Below the pieces are notes generated by a model. It was not told the DNA's origin and did no database searches. It saw only the letters and a program-made list of their open reading frames with translations. A program made the position numbers and the translations under genes. Positions 1-11,925 of a stretch of 64,000 nucleotides of DNA are shown here, piece after piece. How positions within the stretch are numbered: the first letter of the stretch is position 1; each line of letters opens with the position of its first letter. The DNA comes from Phascolarctos cinereus (taxonomy: Eukaryota; Chordata; Mammalia; Diprotodontia; Phascolarctidae): assembly GCF_002099425.1 (NCBI RefSeq), contig NW_018344217.1, positions 1,356,501-1,420,500 on the forward strand, given 5' to 3'.

Positions 1-347
1 TCTTCACTAAGCCACACAGCCTTTCAAAGATGTTATTAAATGGGGAAAAAAAGATCTGTACAGATCCCTAGGGCCCTTCACTGGAGACCTCCTAGCAAGA
101 TTCGTGTGGTTTAAAGTGGTAGGCCACTGACCTTCAGTTAACTTCAAGCCTCTGGAGTGAGGCAGGTAGTAGAAGCACGGACCAAAGAATACTAAGCCCC
201 TTGTGCTGCTTAAAGGGAAGAGGAAGGTGTGGTTTGGTAGAGTTGCCGAAATGCTGAAGTCCCTCACTTATACAGCCACCTCCCACTTGCTGGGGCCATC
301 TGAGGGTTACATAGGAACAGTGTGAAAGACTGCGTCATCTCTTTGAT
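1..347. other. left flank, nothing recognised
   Basis: Single-copy-looking, CpG-poor DNA. I see no gene, RNA or named repeat here; open frames are short and resemble nothing. The adjoining CR1-like relic may extend into it, but I could not recognise further reverse transcriptase motifs. Confidence 0.5.
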
Positions 348-467
348 AAAATCTAGATATACTAGACCTATAGTGTTCCCTTGACCTAGCAGTTGAGTAA
401 ACTGATCAAAAAAAGAAATGAAGTTAGTTTGGTGTGACTTGTTCTTGATGGCGCCCTTTGCGATCAT
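348..467 (-). mobile_element. CR1/L3-like LINE reverse transcriptase relic
   Basis: Read on the minus strand this encodes a stretch containing NKSHQTNFISFF and, about 16 residues on, LVYLDF. The pattern K-K-S-x-x-T-N-x-I-S-F-F-D followed by a G-rich turn and V-x-L-D-F is typical of the CR1/L3 LINE reverse transcriptase just before its catalytic region (known of the family). The match ends abruptly and no further RT motifs follow, so this is a short old fragment. Another non-LTR family is possible. Confidence 0.45.
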
Positions 468-2480
468 CTCTTCCTACTTCCTAGGCATTCATTATCCATT
501 TCTTAGCTGGACCTGTTCTACTATTGGGCAGACCTGTTATTGGACTGTTACATTCTCAACTAGGTTTCTGTTTTGGTACAAGTCTTACAGGCCATGAGGG
601 GCCCTTTAATCAATTCGTGCACTTCTCCTTTGGCATCATCTCATTTCTTCCAATGCTTTTCCCTCCTTCCAAGTGGATTAAGAACTTTTTCTACACTTAC
701 TTTAATGCCTTTGGTGACTGACTGAATAGAGAGTTGGTCTCACCTGATGAAGGTGTCTGGCATAGAGCATTCTGCTAGTTACTTTCCTTGGGGTTGTGGT
801 GATTCATTGCTTCATTTAGTCCACCCTGTCCCGCCTCAGGAAAGTCAAACTTGGGGGCATATAGGTTGAAGATACATTTTCTTACCTTAAAAAAAGATCC
901 CTTCTTTAAAACTGTTGCCCACTTTCTATTCTCTTTCATCTTTCAAAGATCAGTGACGATGGTTCAGCAATGAAATCTCTTCATTCTTTTTCCAGTACCT
1001 GGAGGATATAGTGCACTTGCGGCTTATGCCTCCGACTCATCAAGGGAAGGTAGTAGTTCTCTTGTCATTTATCTTTACTCTCAATCCTTATTAGTCTCTT
1101 TCAGTCTGCCCTTTCTAGGCTCAAGATAATTTTCCTTGGCAGAGAAAACCGAAGCAAAGCGAGAGCTGAGAGGCCGTCTTTTATCTCCCATCCATTGCCA
1201 TAGTCCCATCATCCATTCCAGTAGTGGTCCTCCCCCTTCTTTGATCTTCCTCTTTTCCTCAATGTAGTTAAAAACCCCAAAGAAAACAAGCAAGAATTCT
1301 TTTTGTTGTTTGGGGCTTTCTTTTCTTACTCCAAGCTTTTAGTGCTCCTGACAACATTCCTGTTAAGACTGGACCACACTTTCATATTCATCTTTCCTTA
1401 TACATGTCTCTAAAATCTGATGCCTGATGGGGGGAGGCAAGGGACTCCGTTCCGCCAGCCCTTTGGGGCTCAGAGTTGACCTTATGGCCAATAGGAAGGA
1501 AAGAGTGGAAGGAAGTTCTTCTGCTGAGGTATGTTACGTGTTCTCATTTCTTTCTTAGTAGCCAACCAGAATGGTCTTCTTCACCATAAGAAACAGCCAC
1601 AGAATACTTGTACATGCTCTGAAATGGAGAACCAGGCCCTTCCATTGATTGTATCTCATCAAAAGTTTACAGAAGCAGCTTCACTGAGCCTTCACGTGGG
1701 TCCCCTGCTCCATGGCTGAGCATGGAACCCCCCCCCCACTGGATCCTCATTGGCCAATTCCCATTGCAATAGCATATGATGATGTTTGCCTCATAATTTC
1801 TAGGCATTAGGGCTAGCCCTGGGAGATTCTTAATCTCACACTACTTTTTGACTTGTAGTCATATATCTGGAAACGAAATCACTGAAGGTCTTTTCTCATG
1901 AAATACTCTTAGAACCACCTACAAACCTAGGCACACTTAGGCCAGAATAAATGGAAAGTTGCTGTTGAATAAGGCCGATTTCATTCCAAAGTTGAATTGA
2001 TATGCAAATTCAGCTCAATTAATTGACTTTCCCAGCTGTGGCCAGAGGCAGAGATGTATTATTTATAAAGTGCTCGCTCTGAGCTGCTGGGAGAACTTAA
2101 TTTAATATCAATGAAACTTACAAACCAGTCAGGAGAGGAGGGGGTTCCAGGAGCATTTGTTGGATTTTCCTGCAAAGAACAACTGGACCTTGGCCTTGTT
2201 GTAAGTGAAATCTTCTGGGGGCTGCTGAATTTTAAAGAATGGAAATGATTCCATCTGAGGTCCTTTAAAGGCCTTTCCTTGAGCATGGCCTGTGGTGACT
2301 GGCAGAGATGAGGGAGTGGATAGAATCCATCGTCATTCCAAATATGTTGAAACTCTTCTATTTTCAAGCACTGAAGTCAACTCTGGCTCAATATGGTATT
2401 TCAAAATTCTTTTCTATAGGTCAGTCTTGGTTCATCAATTTACCTGCCCCAAAACAGTGGTGATCCCAAAGAGCAAAAAC
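468..2480. other. intergenic flank, no gene recognised
   Basis: About 2 kb of ordinary AT-moderate DNA with no convincing coding frame, no tRNA-like fold and no clear repeat. The only feature I single out is an octamer plus TATA-like pair near 2000-2070, listed separately. It may hold the start of the transcript for the array to the right, but nothing proves it. Confidence 0.5.
2002..2069 (+). promoter_or_regulatory. candidate promoter: octamer plus TATA-like box
   Basis: ATGCAAAT at 2002-2009 is a perfect POU/Oct octamer. About 50 bp further on lies ATTTATAAAG (2060-2069), a TATA-like box, and an E-box CAGCTG sits between them at about 2033. The order and direction would drive transcription to the right, towards the hairpin array 4.8 kb away. 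Such short motifs arise by chance, and an L1 separates them from the array, so this is only a pointer. Confidence 0.18.
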
Positions 2481-5400
2481 ATGACTTTTCTTTTTTGTTT
2501 AAATTCAATTGTATTTTCTTGTCTGAATTTTCTCCCTTCCCCTCTTCTTCCCTCTACCCCTTAAAAAGGCAAGAAAAATAGAACCCATTACAAATTTGCA
2601 TAGCGAATGGCAAATTCTTGCCTTTGCTATGTCCTCTCCCCCACCTCACTCCGCCAAAAAAAAAGAAAAAGAAAGAGAAGAAAATCAGCTTTCTCTCTGG
2701 AGGTGGATAACATTTCATTTATAGGTCCTTTGGAATCATAGTTGGTCACTGTGTTGACCAGAGTTGCTAAGTCTTTCAAATCTGATTGTCTTTACTTATA
2801 ATATTGCTCTTGCTATATAAGTTGTTCTCCTGGTTCTGCTCACTTCACTTTGTATCACTTCATAAAAGTCTTCCCAGGTTTTTTGGAAACTATCTTCTTC
2901 CTTACTTCTCATGGCACAATAGTATTCTATTACCTTCACATACCATAATTTGTTCAGACATTCCCCAATTAAGGGACATCCCCTCAGTTTCCAATTTTTT
3001 TCCACCTGAAAAAAAAAAGCTGCTGTAAACATTTCTGAACATATAGGTCCTTTTTTTTTCTTTGATCTCTTTGGGGTCAAAAGGTACGCACAGTTTAATA
3101 ATTTTTTGTGCATACTTCCAAATTTCTTTCCAGAATGATCAGACTAGTTCATAGCTCTACCAGCAGTGCTTTAGTGTACCTTTTTAGCCACATCCCCTTT
3201 TGTCAGTTGCCTTTTCTGCTATCTTAGCCAACTGGATGGATGGGTGTGAGATGCTACCACAGAATTATTTAATTTTAACTTCTTATTATTACTGATTTAG
3301 AGAATTTTTTTCATAAGATTATTGATAGCTTGGATTTCTTCCTCTGAAAACTGCTTAGTCATAGCCTTTGACCATTTATCAATTACAGAAGGTCTCTTTT
3401 TCTTGTAAACGTTATTCAGTTCCCAATATATCTTAGAAAAGAGACCTTTATGAGAGAAACTTGTAAAATTTTTTCCTCCAGTTTTTTTTTTTTTGGGCTA
3501 GGCATTGGGGTTAAGTGACTTGCCCAGGGTCACACAGCTAGTAAGTGTTATGTGTCTGAGGCCATATTTGAACTCAGATCCTCCTGAATCCAGGCCGGTG
3601 CTCTATCCATTGCGCCACCTAGCTGCCCTTCCAGTTTTCTAAAAAGCATGATTTTCTCAAGAACGGTTCATGCTACTATATACTTAAAAAAATTTTTTTA
3701 TTCTAAACTTAACAATCACCTAATAAAATGAACATTTCCATATACTTTATAGGGCAGAGGAGAGGATGGTACGAGGTTGCAGATCTCCATTAGGTAGATC
3801 TTACTTTAAAAATATATATATAAATTTCGGCTTATAACTTTCACAGATTTTTTCACGAAATCCCAAGGATTTTCTAAGTAACTTATCATGTGATCAGCAA
3901 ATAACGATAGTTTTGTCTTTATATTATCTATCTTTGTGCCTTCAATTTCTCTTGTCTTATTGTTATTGCTGGAATTTCTGCAACTATATCAAATATAATG
4001 AGGAGAATGCATACTTCCCGGGAAAGCTTCTAGCATACACGCCTCATAGATGACGTTGGATTTTAGTTTTAGATAGATATTTTTTAGAGTATTAGAAATA
4101 ATCCCTCTGTGACTATACTTCGAAGGGGTTTTAGCATAAATGAGTAATGTACTTTGTCAAAAGCCTTTTCTGTATCTACTGAAATAATTCGTTGGTTGTA
4201 GACATTTTTGTTTTTAATATTATCGATAAATCAGTTTTCTTAATTTTCAACCATTTTTGCACCCCTGGTCTAAATCCCAATTTGACAGTAATAAATAAAT
4301 TCCTGGATAAGTTGCCTTAGTTTGTTTGACAGGATTTTATTTAAAAATTCTGAATCAATATCCATTGATGATAATGTTCTATAATTATCCCTGGTTTAGG
4401 TATTAAGACTATATTTGTCTCCAAAAGATGTAAGGTAGAATGCTTTCTTTTTTGATTTTTGGAAATAATTTGTACAATATTGGTATCATTTGTTCTTTAA
4501 AAGGTTGATAGAATTTTTCTTTTCTCTGTGTTGATCAGGACCAGCAGTCTTTTCCTTTGGTAATTAATTCCTTTACAACTTGCTCTACTTCCCTTTTTGA
4601 CACTGGATTATTTAAGATCTCTATTCATTTGGGAATTTTATATTTTTGATGTGGTGATTCTCTATTTCTTTTGTTGTCAGTCTTGTTGGCATATAAACAA
4701 TACATATTAGGTTTTATAATTTTTAAATTTCTTCTGATTTTGTTATTTTACCTTGTTCATGTTCTTTTGTTGATTTTCTGTCCTCTTTTTAATCAGTTTG
4801 GTTTAAAAGTTTATTGATTTTGTTAGTCTTTTCAAAGAACCAGGCTTTAGTCTTGTTTATAATTTCTATAGTATTAAGTTCCTAATTGAATCAGTTTCCT
4901 TTAATTTTCAACATTTTCTTTTTCTGTACTTATTTTGGGTTTTATTTGTTGGATTTAAAAATTTTTGAACATCCTTTTCCTTTTCTGTTTTGCCAATGTA
5001 TGCTGTTATGAATATACAGTATTTTTCCTCTAAGGACTGCTTTTATTTGTATCCCAGAAATTTTGGTATATTGTATATTATCATTTTTCATATATAGTTA
5101 TTGTTATAATGATTTGTTCTTTGACCCACTAGTAAGGTTGAATTTATTGTGCTATGGTCTATAAATAATATGGTTAGTATTTCTGCCTTTTTACATTTAT
5201 TTGGAATTAATTCGTACCCTAATGTATAGTTAATTTTTGTAAAAGTTTCATTTGTATGTTCTTTAGCACTACCGTTTAGAAGATGCCATAAATCTTTCAG
5301 CTCTGGTTTTCCATAGATTTATTTGGTTCTATCTTTTTCTTTTTATTTACATTTCTGTTAGCTTTGTCCAACTCTAACAGAGGAACCTTAATGTCTCCTG

Positions 5401-6837
5401 TTATTGTGTTACTATCTATGTTTTCTTGAAATTCATTTATTTTTACCTTTAGGAATTGAGATGCTATGCCTTTTGGAGTACCTAAGTTTGTTATTGATAT
5501 ACATTTGTTGTTTATGGTTCCTTTTAACCTAAAGTAGCTTCCTTATTTATCTTTAAATTATGAATTTTTGTTTTTGGACATGATTGCAACTCTTTGTTTT
5601 TGGATTCATCTGATGCATAGTAATTTTGTTCCAATCTTACCATTTTTGCTCTATGTCTCACTTGGCTTTTGAGATGTGGGGTTTTTTTTTGCAAGCAATG
5701 GATTATGAAATTTTGATTTCTTATACAATCTGTCATTCTTTTTCATTTTACTAGATTAGTACATTTACATTTAAAATTATGAGAATTAGGTTTTTATTTC
5801 TTCCATTTGTGGTGCTAGTACTTATTTACATAGGATTTTTGGGAGCTACCCATTCTCTTTTAAGTAATAAATTCTTTTAAGTCGGTACTTTGTCTCTATG
5901 AATAATTTTGCTTGATCTACTTTATGGAACCCTTATTCCCATAGATTCTCTGCCTCAACTTCCTCAACTCTGCCTTCCTTTCCCAATTGTCTCCTTTCCC
6001 CCTAGTTTTAGAGTTTTACTTATCAATTCCTTTTTTTCTTTATTTCTTTAATTTAGTTATCTAATTCTTCCTTTCTCCCCCCCATCAGTTAAGTGGTGAA
6101 TTTCAAACCTTCCATCCCCTCCAAACTCCTTTGTTGAATAAGTAGTACTTTCTTTTTCTGCACTTTTTCTTAGAAAAGAATCTTTACTTTGTTTTTTATT
6201 AATTCTATTCCCTTTCTGTCTATTCTAAACTCTTCTTTTATACTCATTTATTCCCTCCTTTGTTTTTTTTTTTTGGTTTATTATGGGATTAAACATTTAC
6301 AGTTTGAGTTTCTGCTAACCAATTTATGCCTAATAGGTCTTGCCCCCCTCACCCCCCTTCTCTTGTGGCTTATTCTTAGAAATATCAATTCCTGAGATCA
6401 GTAATGAGGATAGAAGTCGCCCGAGGGTAGAAATTTCTCTTTTGGCCCAGTTCTAAACCCTGGTCTCCCCATGATTATTTTTTCCCTATTTGCCATGCAA
6501 TCTTCGCTCTGGGTCAATGCCCTCCCACTGTTCTGGATGCCAGTTGCTCCCAGGAGCTCTGATTTCCCTTCTCCTAAGCTGGGATGTTGCCTGTGGAGTT
6601 ATAACACTCTCAGAGGATGTAGTTTCCTTTCTTTCCTTCTATTTCAATCTCTCCCTTTATCACCTCACCCATTCTCCTGTGGCCCTTCTTGCTGAGCAAC
6701 TATAGGAGTTATTTATTACCCATTTTCCTTATTTATTACTTATGGATTATTATTTTTATTACTCATGGATTTGATCAAGGTGCATCATCTCTCTACCTCT
6801 TCCCTTCTCCCCTTTTATGCACCCTCCAATTTTAAGT
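2481..6837 (-). mobile_element. old L1 LINE, antisense, decayed
   Basis: The minus strand at 3113-2796 encodes the end of L1 ORF2: an MFTAAFFF..KNWK stretch, then NKLWYVKVIEYYCAM and TWEDFYEVIQSE, matching the C-terminal W-Y-x-x-x-x-E-Y-Y-x-A motif of mammalian L1 ORF2. Below 2790 comes a marsupial-type L1 3' UTR. From about 3700 to 5800 the antisense text is recognisable reverse transcriptase and upstream ORF2 sequence, for example the region around 4150-4210. The frame is broken many times, so the element is dead. The left part of the assignment is firm; 5900-6837 is T/C-rich and only probably L1. It ends where the hairpin array begins. Confidence 0.75.
3486..3630 (-). mobile_element. marsupial tRNA-derived SINE inside the L1
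   Basis: Reverse orientation: T-run at the left, then the GGTTAAGTGACTTGCCCAGG block, the CACACAGCTAGTAAGTG block, and the box at the right end, CCACCTAGCTGCCC. CCAGTTTT at 3478-3485 and 3631-3638 is a target-site duplication. It sits within antisense L1 sequence and so is younger than the L1. Confidence 0.88.
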
Positions 6838-6928
6838 TCCTTCAATGTGCTACTACCAGTTTCAATTAGTTGACTCTAGGAGAAAAACTAAGAGATGCCC
6901 ATCTCTCCTGCCACCATTTCCTCTTGCC

Positions 6929-6990
6929 CCAGTTGTACTTAATGTTACATTTTAATATACTGTGTTGAAATGAGCATCTTGGGCAATGGA
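6929..6990 (+). ncRNA. hairpin, class B, decayed; first of the array
   Basis: TTG (6933) can pair with CAA (6984) and the middle of each arm still resembles class B (TTGTAC-TTAATG against GCATCTTGGGCAA), but many pairs are lost. The 3' flank GGAGGCCATTG is the usual one in worn form. Confidence 0.35.
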
Positions 6991-7480
6991 GGCCATTGAT
7001 AAAGAACATTGTATCACCAGACAATCGAGTACAGAGATGGTTGGGGCTACCCTAAAAAACCCTTAATGATTGTTTATCCAGATTTTGAGAAAACTTCCGA
7101 GGAGATAGGATGGAAGGGTCACAGTTTTCAAGTGCATTTCATTGCCTTTGTAGAGAGCTCTGATTTTTCTCAGCTAGGCTGTGGAAAAGCTTCATTTTTA
7201 GGCAGGGTGATGGATTGGTGGACCTCTGAGGTCACTTTTATTTCTAAGATTGGAAATCAGAGAATTGCCTACTGTACCGAGTGGTTGGCAGATTGAATCT
7301 AAGAGCTAAAACTTCTGAGAGAACTTCAGAATCCTGACTTCTCAAGATTGTACTTTTCATCTTTCAACCAGCTTCATCCAAGACTTAGCAATACTATGTA
7401 CTATGATTGGTTGGCTCAGAAGGATGAGTATATAAAGCAGAAAAACAAAGACCCTGCTACCATCCTTTCCAACCGCCCCA

Positions 7481-7536
7481 TGTGGAAAAGGTCCTCCATT
7501 TTGTGGATTCTTCCAAAAAGAGGCCCTTGTCCATAG
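7481..7536 (+). ncRNA. pre-miRNA-like hairpin, class A2
   Basis: GGAAAAGG pairs with CCTTGTCC, then TCCTC with GAGG and TTTTGTGGA with TCCAAAAA, leaving a 4-5 nt loop. The 3' flank is CATAGAGGCTGTTGG. It is the first of four hairpins spaced 166-168 bp. Confidence 0.78.
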
Positions 7537-7646
7537 AGGCTGTTGGCAAAGAATCTTCTAGCCAAACAACCAGTAGTATGGAAGGACTTTTGGGAGAAGG
7601 CAACAGAAGGACGACTCACCTGCTACCATCTCTTCCTGCAGCCCTA

Positions 7647-7701
7647 CGTGGATAAGGCATTCTATTTTGTGGATTTTGCCAAAATAATCACTTTATCCAC
7701 G
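7647..7701 (+). ncRNA. pre-miRNA-like hairpin, class A
   Basis: CGTGGATAA (7647-7655) pairs perfectly with TTATCCACG (7693-7701); above an internal loop ATTTTG pairs with CAAAAT. The outer CG/CG pairs are special to this copy: both arms differ from neighbours (cttGG/CCata), a compensated change. Confidence 0.82.
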
Positions 7702-7814
7702 GAGGCTGTTGGCAAAGAATTTTCTAGCCAAACGACCAGAAGTACAGAGGGACTGTTGGGACGAGGCAAAAGAAAGTCCACTCTCCTGGCCACCATCGCT
7801 TTTTGCAGCCCTAC

Positions 7815-7868
7815 TTGGATAAGGCACTCTATTTTGTGGATTCTGCCAAAATAAGAACCTTATCCATG
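7815..7868 (+). ncRNA. pre-miRNA-like hairpin, class A
   Basis: TGGATAAGG pairs with CCTTATCCA (7858-7866), then an internal loop, then ATTTTG with CAAAAT around the loop TGGATTCTGC. Close to the class consensus; third of the 167-bp ladder. Confidence 0.82.
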
Positions 7869-7980
7869 AAGGCTGTTGGCAAAGAATTTTCCAGCCTAAC
7901 AGCTGGAAATAGGGGGTGACTATTGGGACAAGGCAGTGCAAAGGCAACTCTCATACCACCATCCCTTCCCACTGCCTCAG

Positions 7981-8032
7981 CTGGATAAGGTACTCTATTG
8001 TACATGCTGTCAAAATGAGCACCTTATCCATA
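7981..8032 (+). ncRNA. pre-miRNA-like hairpin, class A
   Basis: TGGATAAGGT (from 7982) pairs with ACCTTATCCA (8021-8030), then CTC with GAG. The apical part differs from sisters (ATTGTACATGCTGTC), but the stem is tighter. Fourth and last of the ladder. Confidence 0.8.
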
Positions 8033-9325
8033 GAGGCTGTTGGCAAAGAACTTCTAAGCCAAACAACCAGGAGAATGGGCAAAGATTGCTACCCAACAAA
8101 ACCCCTGATTGATTGTGCATTCAGCCTCTGCTAGAAGACTCCAGGGAGGTAAGGAGAGTAAACTAATCTCCCAGGAAAGTCATTCTGCTGTAGGATAATC
8201 CTTATTCTTTGGATATCTTTCCATACATTGCAACTTAATTTGCTTCTAACATTGAACATAGTGCACTGATCATTCATTTCTGAGTTTTCGCAATTTTCTT
8301 CCTTTTTGTTAGGGGAATAGAATAACTGACCTGATGTCACTTTCTATTCTGAGAGTCTATGGAAGCCAACCTCCACACTTAGTGTGGGGTTGGACAAGGT
8401 TAATTCTATGAGGTCTTTTAGCTCCGTGATTCCAAGGTATTATGTTTACTTTTTCAATGAGACTCATCAAATACATACCAGTGTGACAGATTTTCCCACT
8501 TAGTTGCCTTTACTGCAGGAGAAAAACTAAGAGATGGCTTTCGATCCTACCATCCATGCCTTCCAACTACCTTAGTTTTACCTTACTTTACATATTATAT
8601 TAAAGTGGGGGTCTCATTCTAGGTTGACAACCATGCATATATAGAGATGATTAGGATAAGAAACACTATCCTCTAAAAATCCTGATGGTTCTTTGTCCAG
8701 ACTTCTCTTGATGACTTCCAGGGAGACAAATGGCCCCTTCTTCATTCTTACGAAGAGCTCATTTATTCTTCTTGTGGATAGCGCTGATGGGCAGTGCAGT
8801 TTTCCTGACAGGAAGCCTAAGTTTGCCACTCAGCAATACTTGAAGGGAACCATAGTTCCAGAGGAATAAATAAAGGACACCATGCCACCTCCTGACTGAG
8901 AGCTGATGGACTGAAAATGCAGACCAAGATGGGCACTGCTGAACAGGACTAGGGAATGAGTTTGCTTTGTTTCAGTGAGTCTCTTTATTGTGACGGGTTG
9001 TTTTTTTTTAAAAATCTTTTCTAATGGCTGTTTTTGTTCAATGGGAATGGGGAAGTGGCAGGAAGAAAAAAATAAATGCTTTTTAAAATAAATACAAAAT
9101 TCAATTTAATTGACTTCAACTGACCATTCGTCTCTGAGCTATGTTGTATGTAGGTAAGCCTCTGACTTTAGGCAGGATTAGTTGACTTCTTAGGTCCTTT
9201 CTATCTCTGAGACTGTTAATCATAGACTCACCTTCTATATAGAGTGGTGGATTGGATGAGGTAAAAAAAACTCAGAAAGTTCAGGCCTGAGATTCCATAA
9301 TTGTACTTTAAAAAAACTGTACTTT

Positions 9326-9578
9326 ATTTTTTCCAATTACATGTAAAATAATTTAGTTTTTTACAATTTTGCGTTCCATTTCCCTTCCTCCCTTCTCTCT
9401 CCCCTCCCCGAGACAGCAAGCAGTTTTATGTAGGTTATACACATGTAATCATGCAAAACTTTTCCATATTAGTCATGCTGTGAAAGAAAGCATAGACTAA
9501 AACCAAAAAGAAAGTGAGAAATGGTATGCTCCAATCTGCATTCGGATTCTATCGGTTCTTTCTCTTGAGGTAGACGTG
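9326..9578 (-). mobile_element. 5'-truncated L1 3' end, antisense
   Basis: The minus strand shows the end of a marsupial L1 3' UTR: the part with catgactaatatggaaaag, the G-rich GGGGAGGGGAGAG tract and the terminal CATGTAATTGGAAAAAA. ACTGTACTTTA flanks it on the left (about 9317) and again on the right (about 9580), a target-site duplication within the monomer spacer. Confidence 0.8.
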
Positions 9579-9655
9579 ACTGTACTTTTATTCTTTCCAT
9601 AACCATTGCTTGGTTCAGAAGCAGCGACACCGGGCACCATCCTTTCTAGCCGCCC

Positions 9656-9714
9656 CCATTGTACAAGGTGTTCCATTTTGTGGTTTCCATTCAAAGGAAT
9701 ATCTTGTATAATGG
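9656..9714 (+). ncRNA. pre-miRNA-like hairpin, class D/A2 intermediate
   Basis: CCATTGTACAAG (9656-9667) pairs with CTTGTATAATGG (9703-9714): 12 of 12 with one G-U. TTCC pairs with GGAA higher up, and the apex has TTTTGTGG. It links class D (CCATT..AATGG) with class A2 (ACAAGGTG). Confidence 0.85.
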
Positions 9715-10287
9715 AGGCTGTTGGCAAAGATCTCTGCAGCCAAACCACCGAAGACCCAGAGGAAGTGTTTGGACCAGGATCACTACTCTACAAAACCTCT
9801 TGGGATTGGTCGTCTCTGTCTACTCTGTCCGAAGACCCTCAGTGGCTATGGGGTACTACTGCCATCTCAGCAAATCCAATTTGCTTCAGCATAGCTCTTG
9901 GCACTTGGATAGTTTTCTTATCCATTACTCTTACATTGCTTCTAACCAATATATGCTGAATTGAATGTGTTATGTCTTGAGTGTAACTTTCTGAGCTATG
10001 TTCTAGATGTATTTCCTTCTCTGGTTAGGGGAATGGAAGAACTGACCTGTTGTGACTTTTAGCTCAGATTCTACAAAATAAAGCAAAGTTGATATACTAG
10101 GCGTGAGATTCGATAAAGTCAACTCTTGGACATCTTTCAGCTTGGTGATCCTAGGATAATGTTTCTTTTTTTTTCAACCATCCTTACCCAACATACACCA
10201 GTGCTACCATTTGCCATTGGCTGGCTTGGTACTAGGAGAGTAACTAACAGATGCCTATATCCTGGCACCATACTCTCCATCTGCCCC

Positions 10288-10344
10288 AGTTGTACCAGAT
10301 GTTACCTTTTATAGATTGTTGAAAAAGGTACTTCCTGTGCAATA
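10288..10344 (+). ncRNA. pre-miRNA-like hairpin, class B
   Basis: TTGTACCAG has a loose basal match to CTGTGCAA, and GTTACCTTTT (10301) pairs closely with AAAAAGGTAC. The loop is ATAGATTGTTG. The upper stem is stronger than in other B copies. Confidence 0.72.
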
Positions 10345-10823
10345 GCGGCATTTGGAGAAGCACATTTGTGCCGGAAAACCAAGAGTTCAGTGACAGCTGG
10401 AACAACTGTAAAATAAAGACTCCAAGGTAGGTGGAGATTGCCTACTTTGGTATTGTTTATTTGAGGCTGTGGAAGTGGTGGTGGGAGAGAGAAAAAGGAC
10501 TTTAAAAATAAATGTAGAACTGAATTGCATTGGTTATTTCTGCCTTTTTTTGATGGTCTTTATTCTTTAGGCAGGGGCATAGATTGGTTGACTTCTGAGG
10601 TCACATTCATCACTGAGATTAGAAATAAAAAAAGATCCCCTGCTGTCCTCAGTGGTGGATTGGAGGAGGTAAAACTGAGATGTTACAGCTCAGTCCCGTC
10701 ATTGTCCTTCTGTTTTTTCAGTGAACTCCATCCAGCACTTCCCAGGCCTACAGACTACAGTTGGACGGCTGAGAAGAACGGGCACATCAAACAGAAGAGC
10801 AACTCTCTTTACAGCCGCCTCAG

Positions 10824-10875
10824 TTGGTTAAGATTCTCTTTTTGTAGATTCTGCCAAAATGAGGATCCTAGCCAT
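10824..10875 (+). ncRNA. pre-miRNA-like hairpin, class A
   Basis: TGGTTAAGATTCTC pairs with GAGGATCCTAGCCA: 13 of 14, two of them G-U and one A-C mismatch. TTTTG then pairs with CAAAA. Longer continuous stem than most class A copies. Confidence 0.82.
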
Positions 10876-11065
10876 AGAGGCTGTTGGGAAAGAACTTTGG
10901 AGAACTTTGGAGTCAAGCAAATAAGAAGGCAAGGTTTACTCTCCTACAAAAACTTTGATGACTGTTCTTAGCCTGTGAAGATTTTTCCAGGAAGTTGGAG
11001 GAGCACATCCTGCCTCCAATTAAGCTCATGTCTAACCTTAATTTACACTCTGACTGACAGCACAG

Positions 11066-11077
11066 CTTTCTTTCTTC

Positions 11078-11110
<33 letters not shown>

Positions 11111-11151
11111 TTTCTTCTTTCTTCTTTCTTTTTCTTTCTTTCTTTCTTTCT
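11066..11151 (+). repeat. CTTT microsatellite
   Basis: Pyrimidine strand repeat of CTTT with CTT interruptions, 86 bp, in monomer spacer. Open frames across it are low-complexity only. Confidence 0.95.
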
Positions 11152-11655
11152 GCCATCAATCCTCTCTCTGATACATGGAAAGAACCATGATTCAGGAGGA
11201 CCAAAGATGAAGTATGAGATATATACCTTTGTCATAATGGTTTCATTTTTCTTTCTTCCACTGTTGTAGTATGGTATTTGACAAGGGCAGTTCTAGGGAA
11301 AAAATTAATTAAAAAAATGTCAAATTGATTTGAATTTAATTCAGTTGACCATTTCAAAGCTATGTTGTGGATAAGCTTCATCCTTCCAGCAAGGGGAGTG
11401 GACTGATTGACCTCTGAGGACACTTTCATTTCTGAAACAGTGAATGATAGAATGTCCAAGTGTACTGTGTGGTAGATTATATTAGGTAAAAACTCTTACA
11501 GATCTCGTAGGCCTGGGTTCCCAGGATTTCACTTGTGTTATTTCCAGCTTCATCCAGCACTCACTGGTCCTATCAGCTATAACTGGTTGCCTCAGAAGAA
11601 TAAGCATATCCAACAGAAAAGCAGTGATCCTGCCTCCATTCCTCCAATCATTTCC

Positions 11656-11702
11656 TGTGGACAATGTTCTCCAATTTTGCACAATGAAGAATAGGGTCCA
11701 TA
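11656..11702 (+). ncRNA. pre-miRNA-like hairpin, class C
   Basis: TGGACAATGTTCT (11658) pairs with AGAATAGGGTCCA (to 11700), 11 of 13 with one G-U; two purine mismatches in the middle. Loop region CCAATTTTGCACAATGA. Confidence 0.72.
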
Positions 11703-11925
11703 GAGGGTGCTGGCAAAGAACTTTGCAGCCAAACAACTGAGGACTGTTTAGAGAAGGATCACCCCCTCTACAAAATCCCTGATGATTGTGGATCTAGATT
11801 CTTGTCTAAAGACTTCCAGTGGAAAGAGGTAGGCATCACTGTCATCTTAGGAAACCTATTCAGCTTTAGGCCAGCTCTCATTATTCGGATATTTTGCCCC
11901 TACATCCATCTGAAATGTGCTTTTT

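Noticed and set aside
8550-8630. Possible class B hairpin
   Set aside because: Lead-in and flank of a B monomer are present, but no complementary arms can be found; the hairpin is gone.
10525-10971. Longest open frame, about 148 codons
   Set aside because: It crosses hairpin 10824-10875, has no recognisable domain, and the paralogous monomers do not keep the frame. Chance opening.
11038-11235. Lysine/glutamate- and serine-rich open frames
   Set aside because: Pure translation of the CTTT microsatellite.
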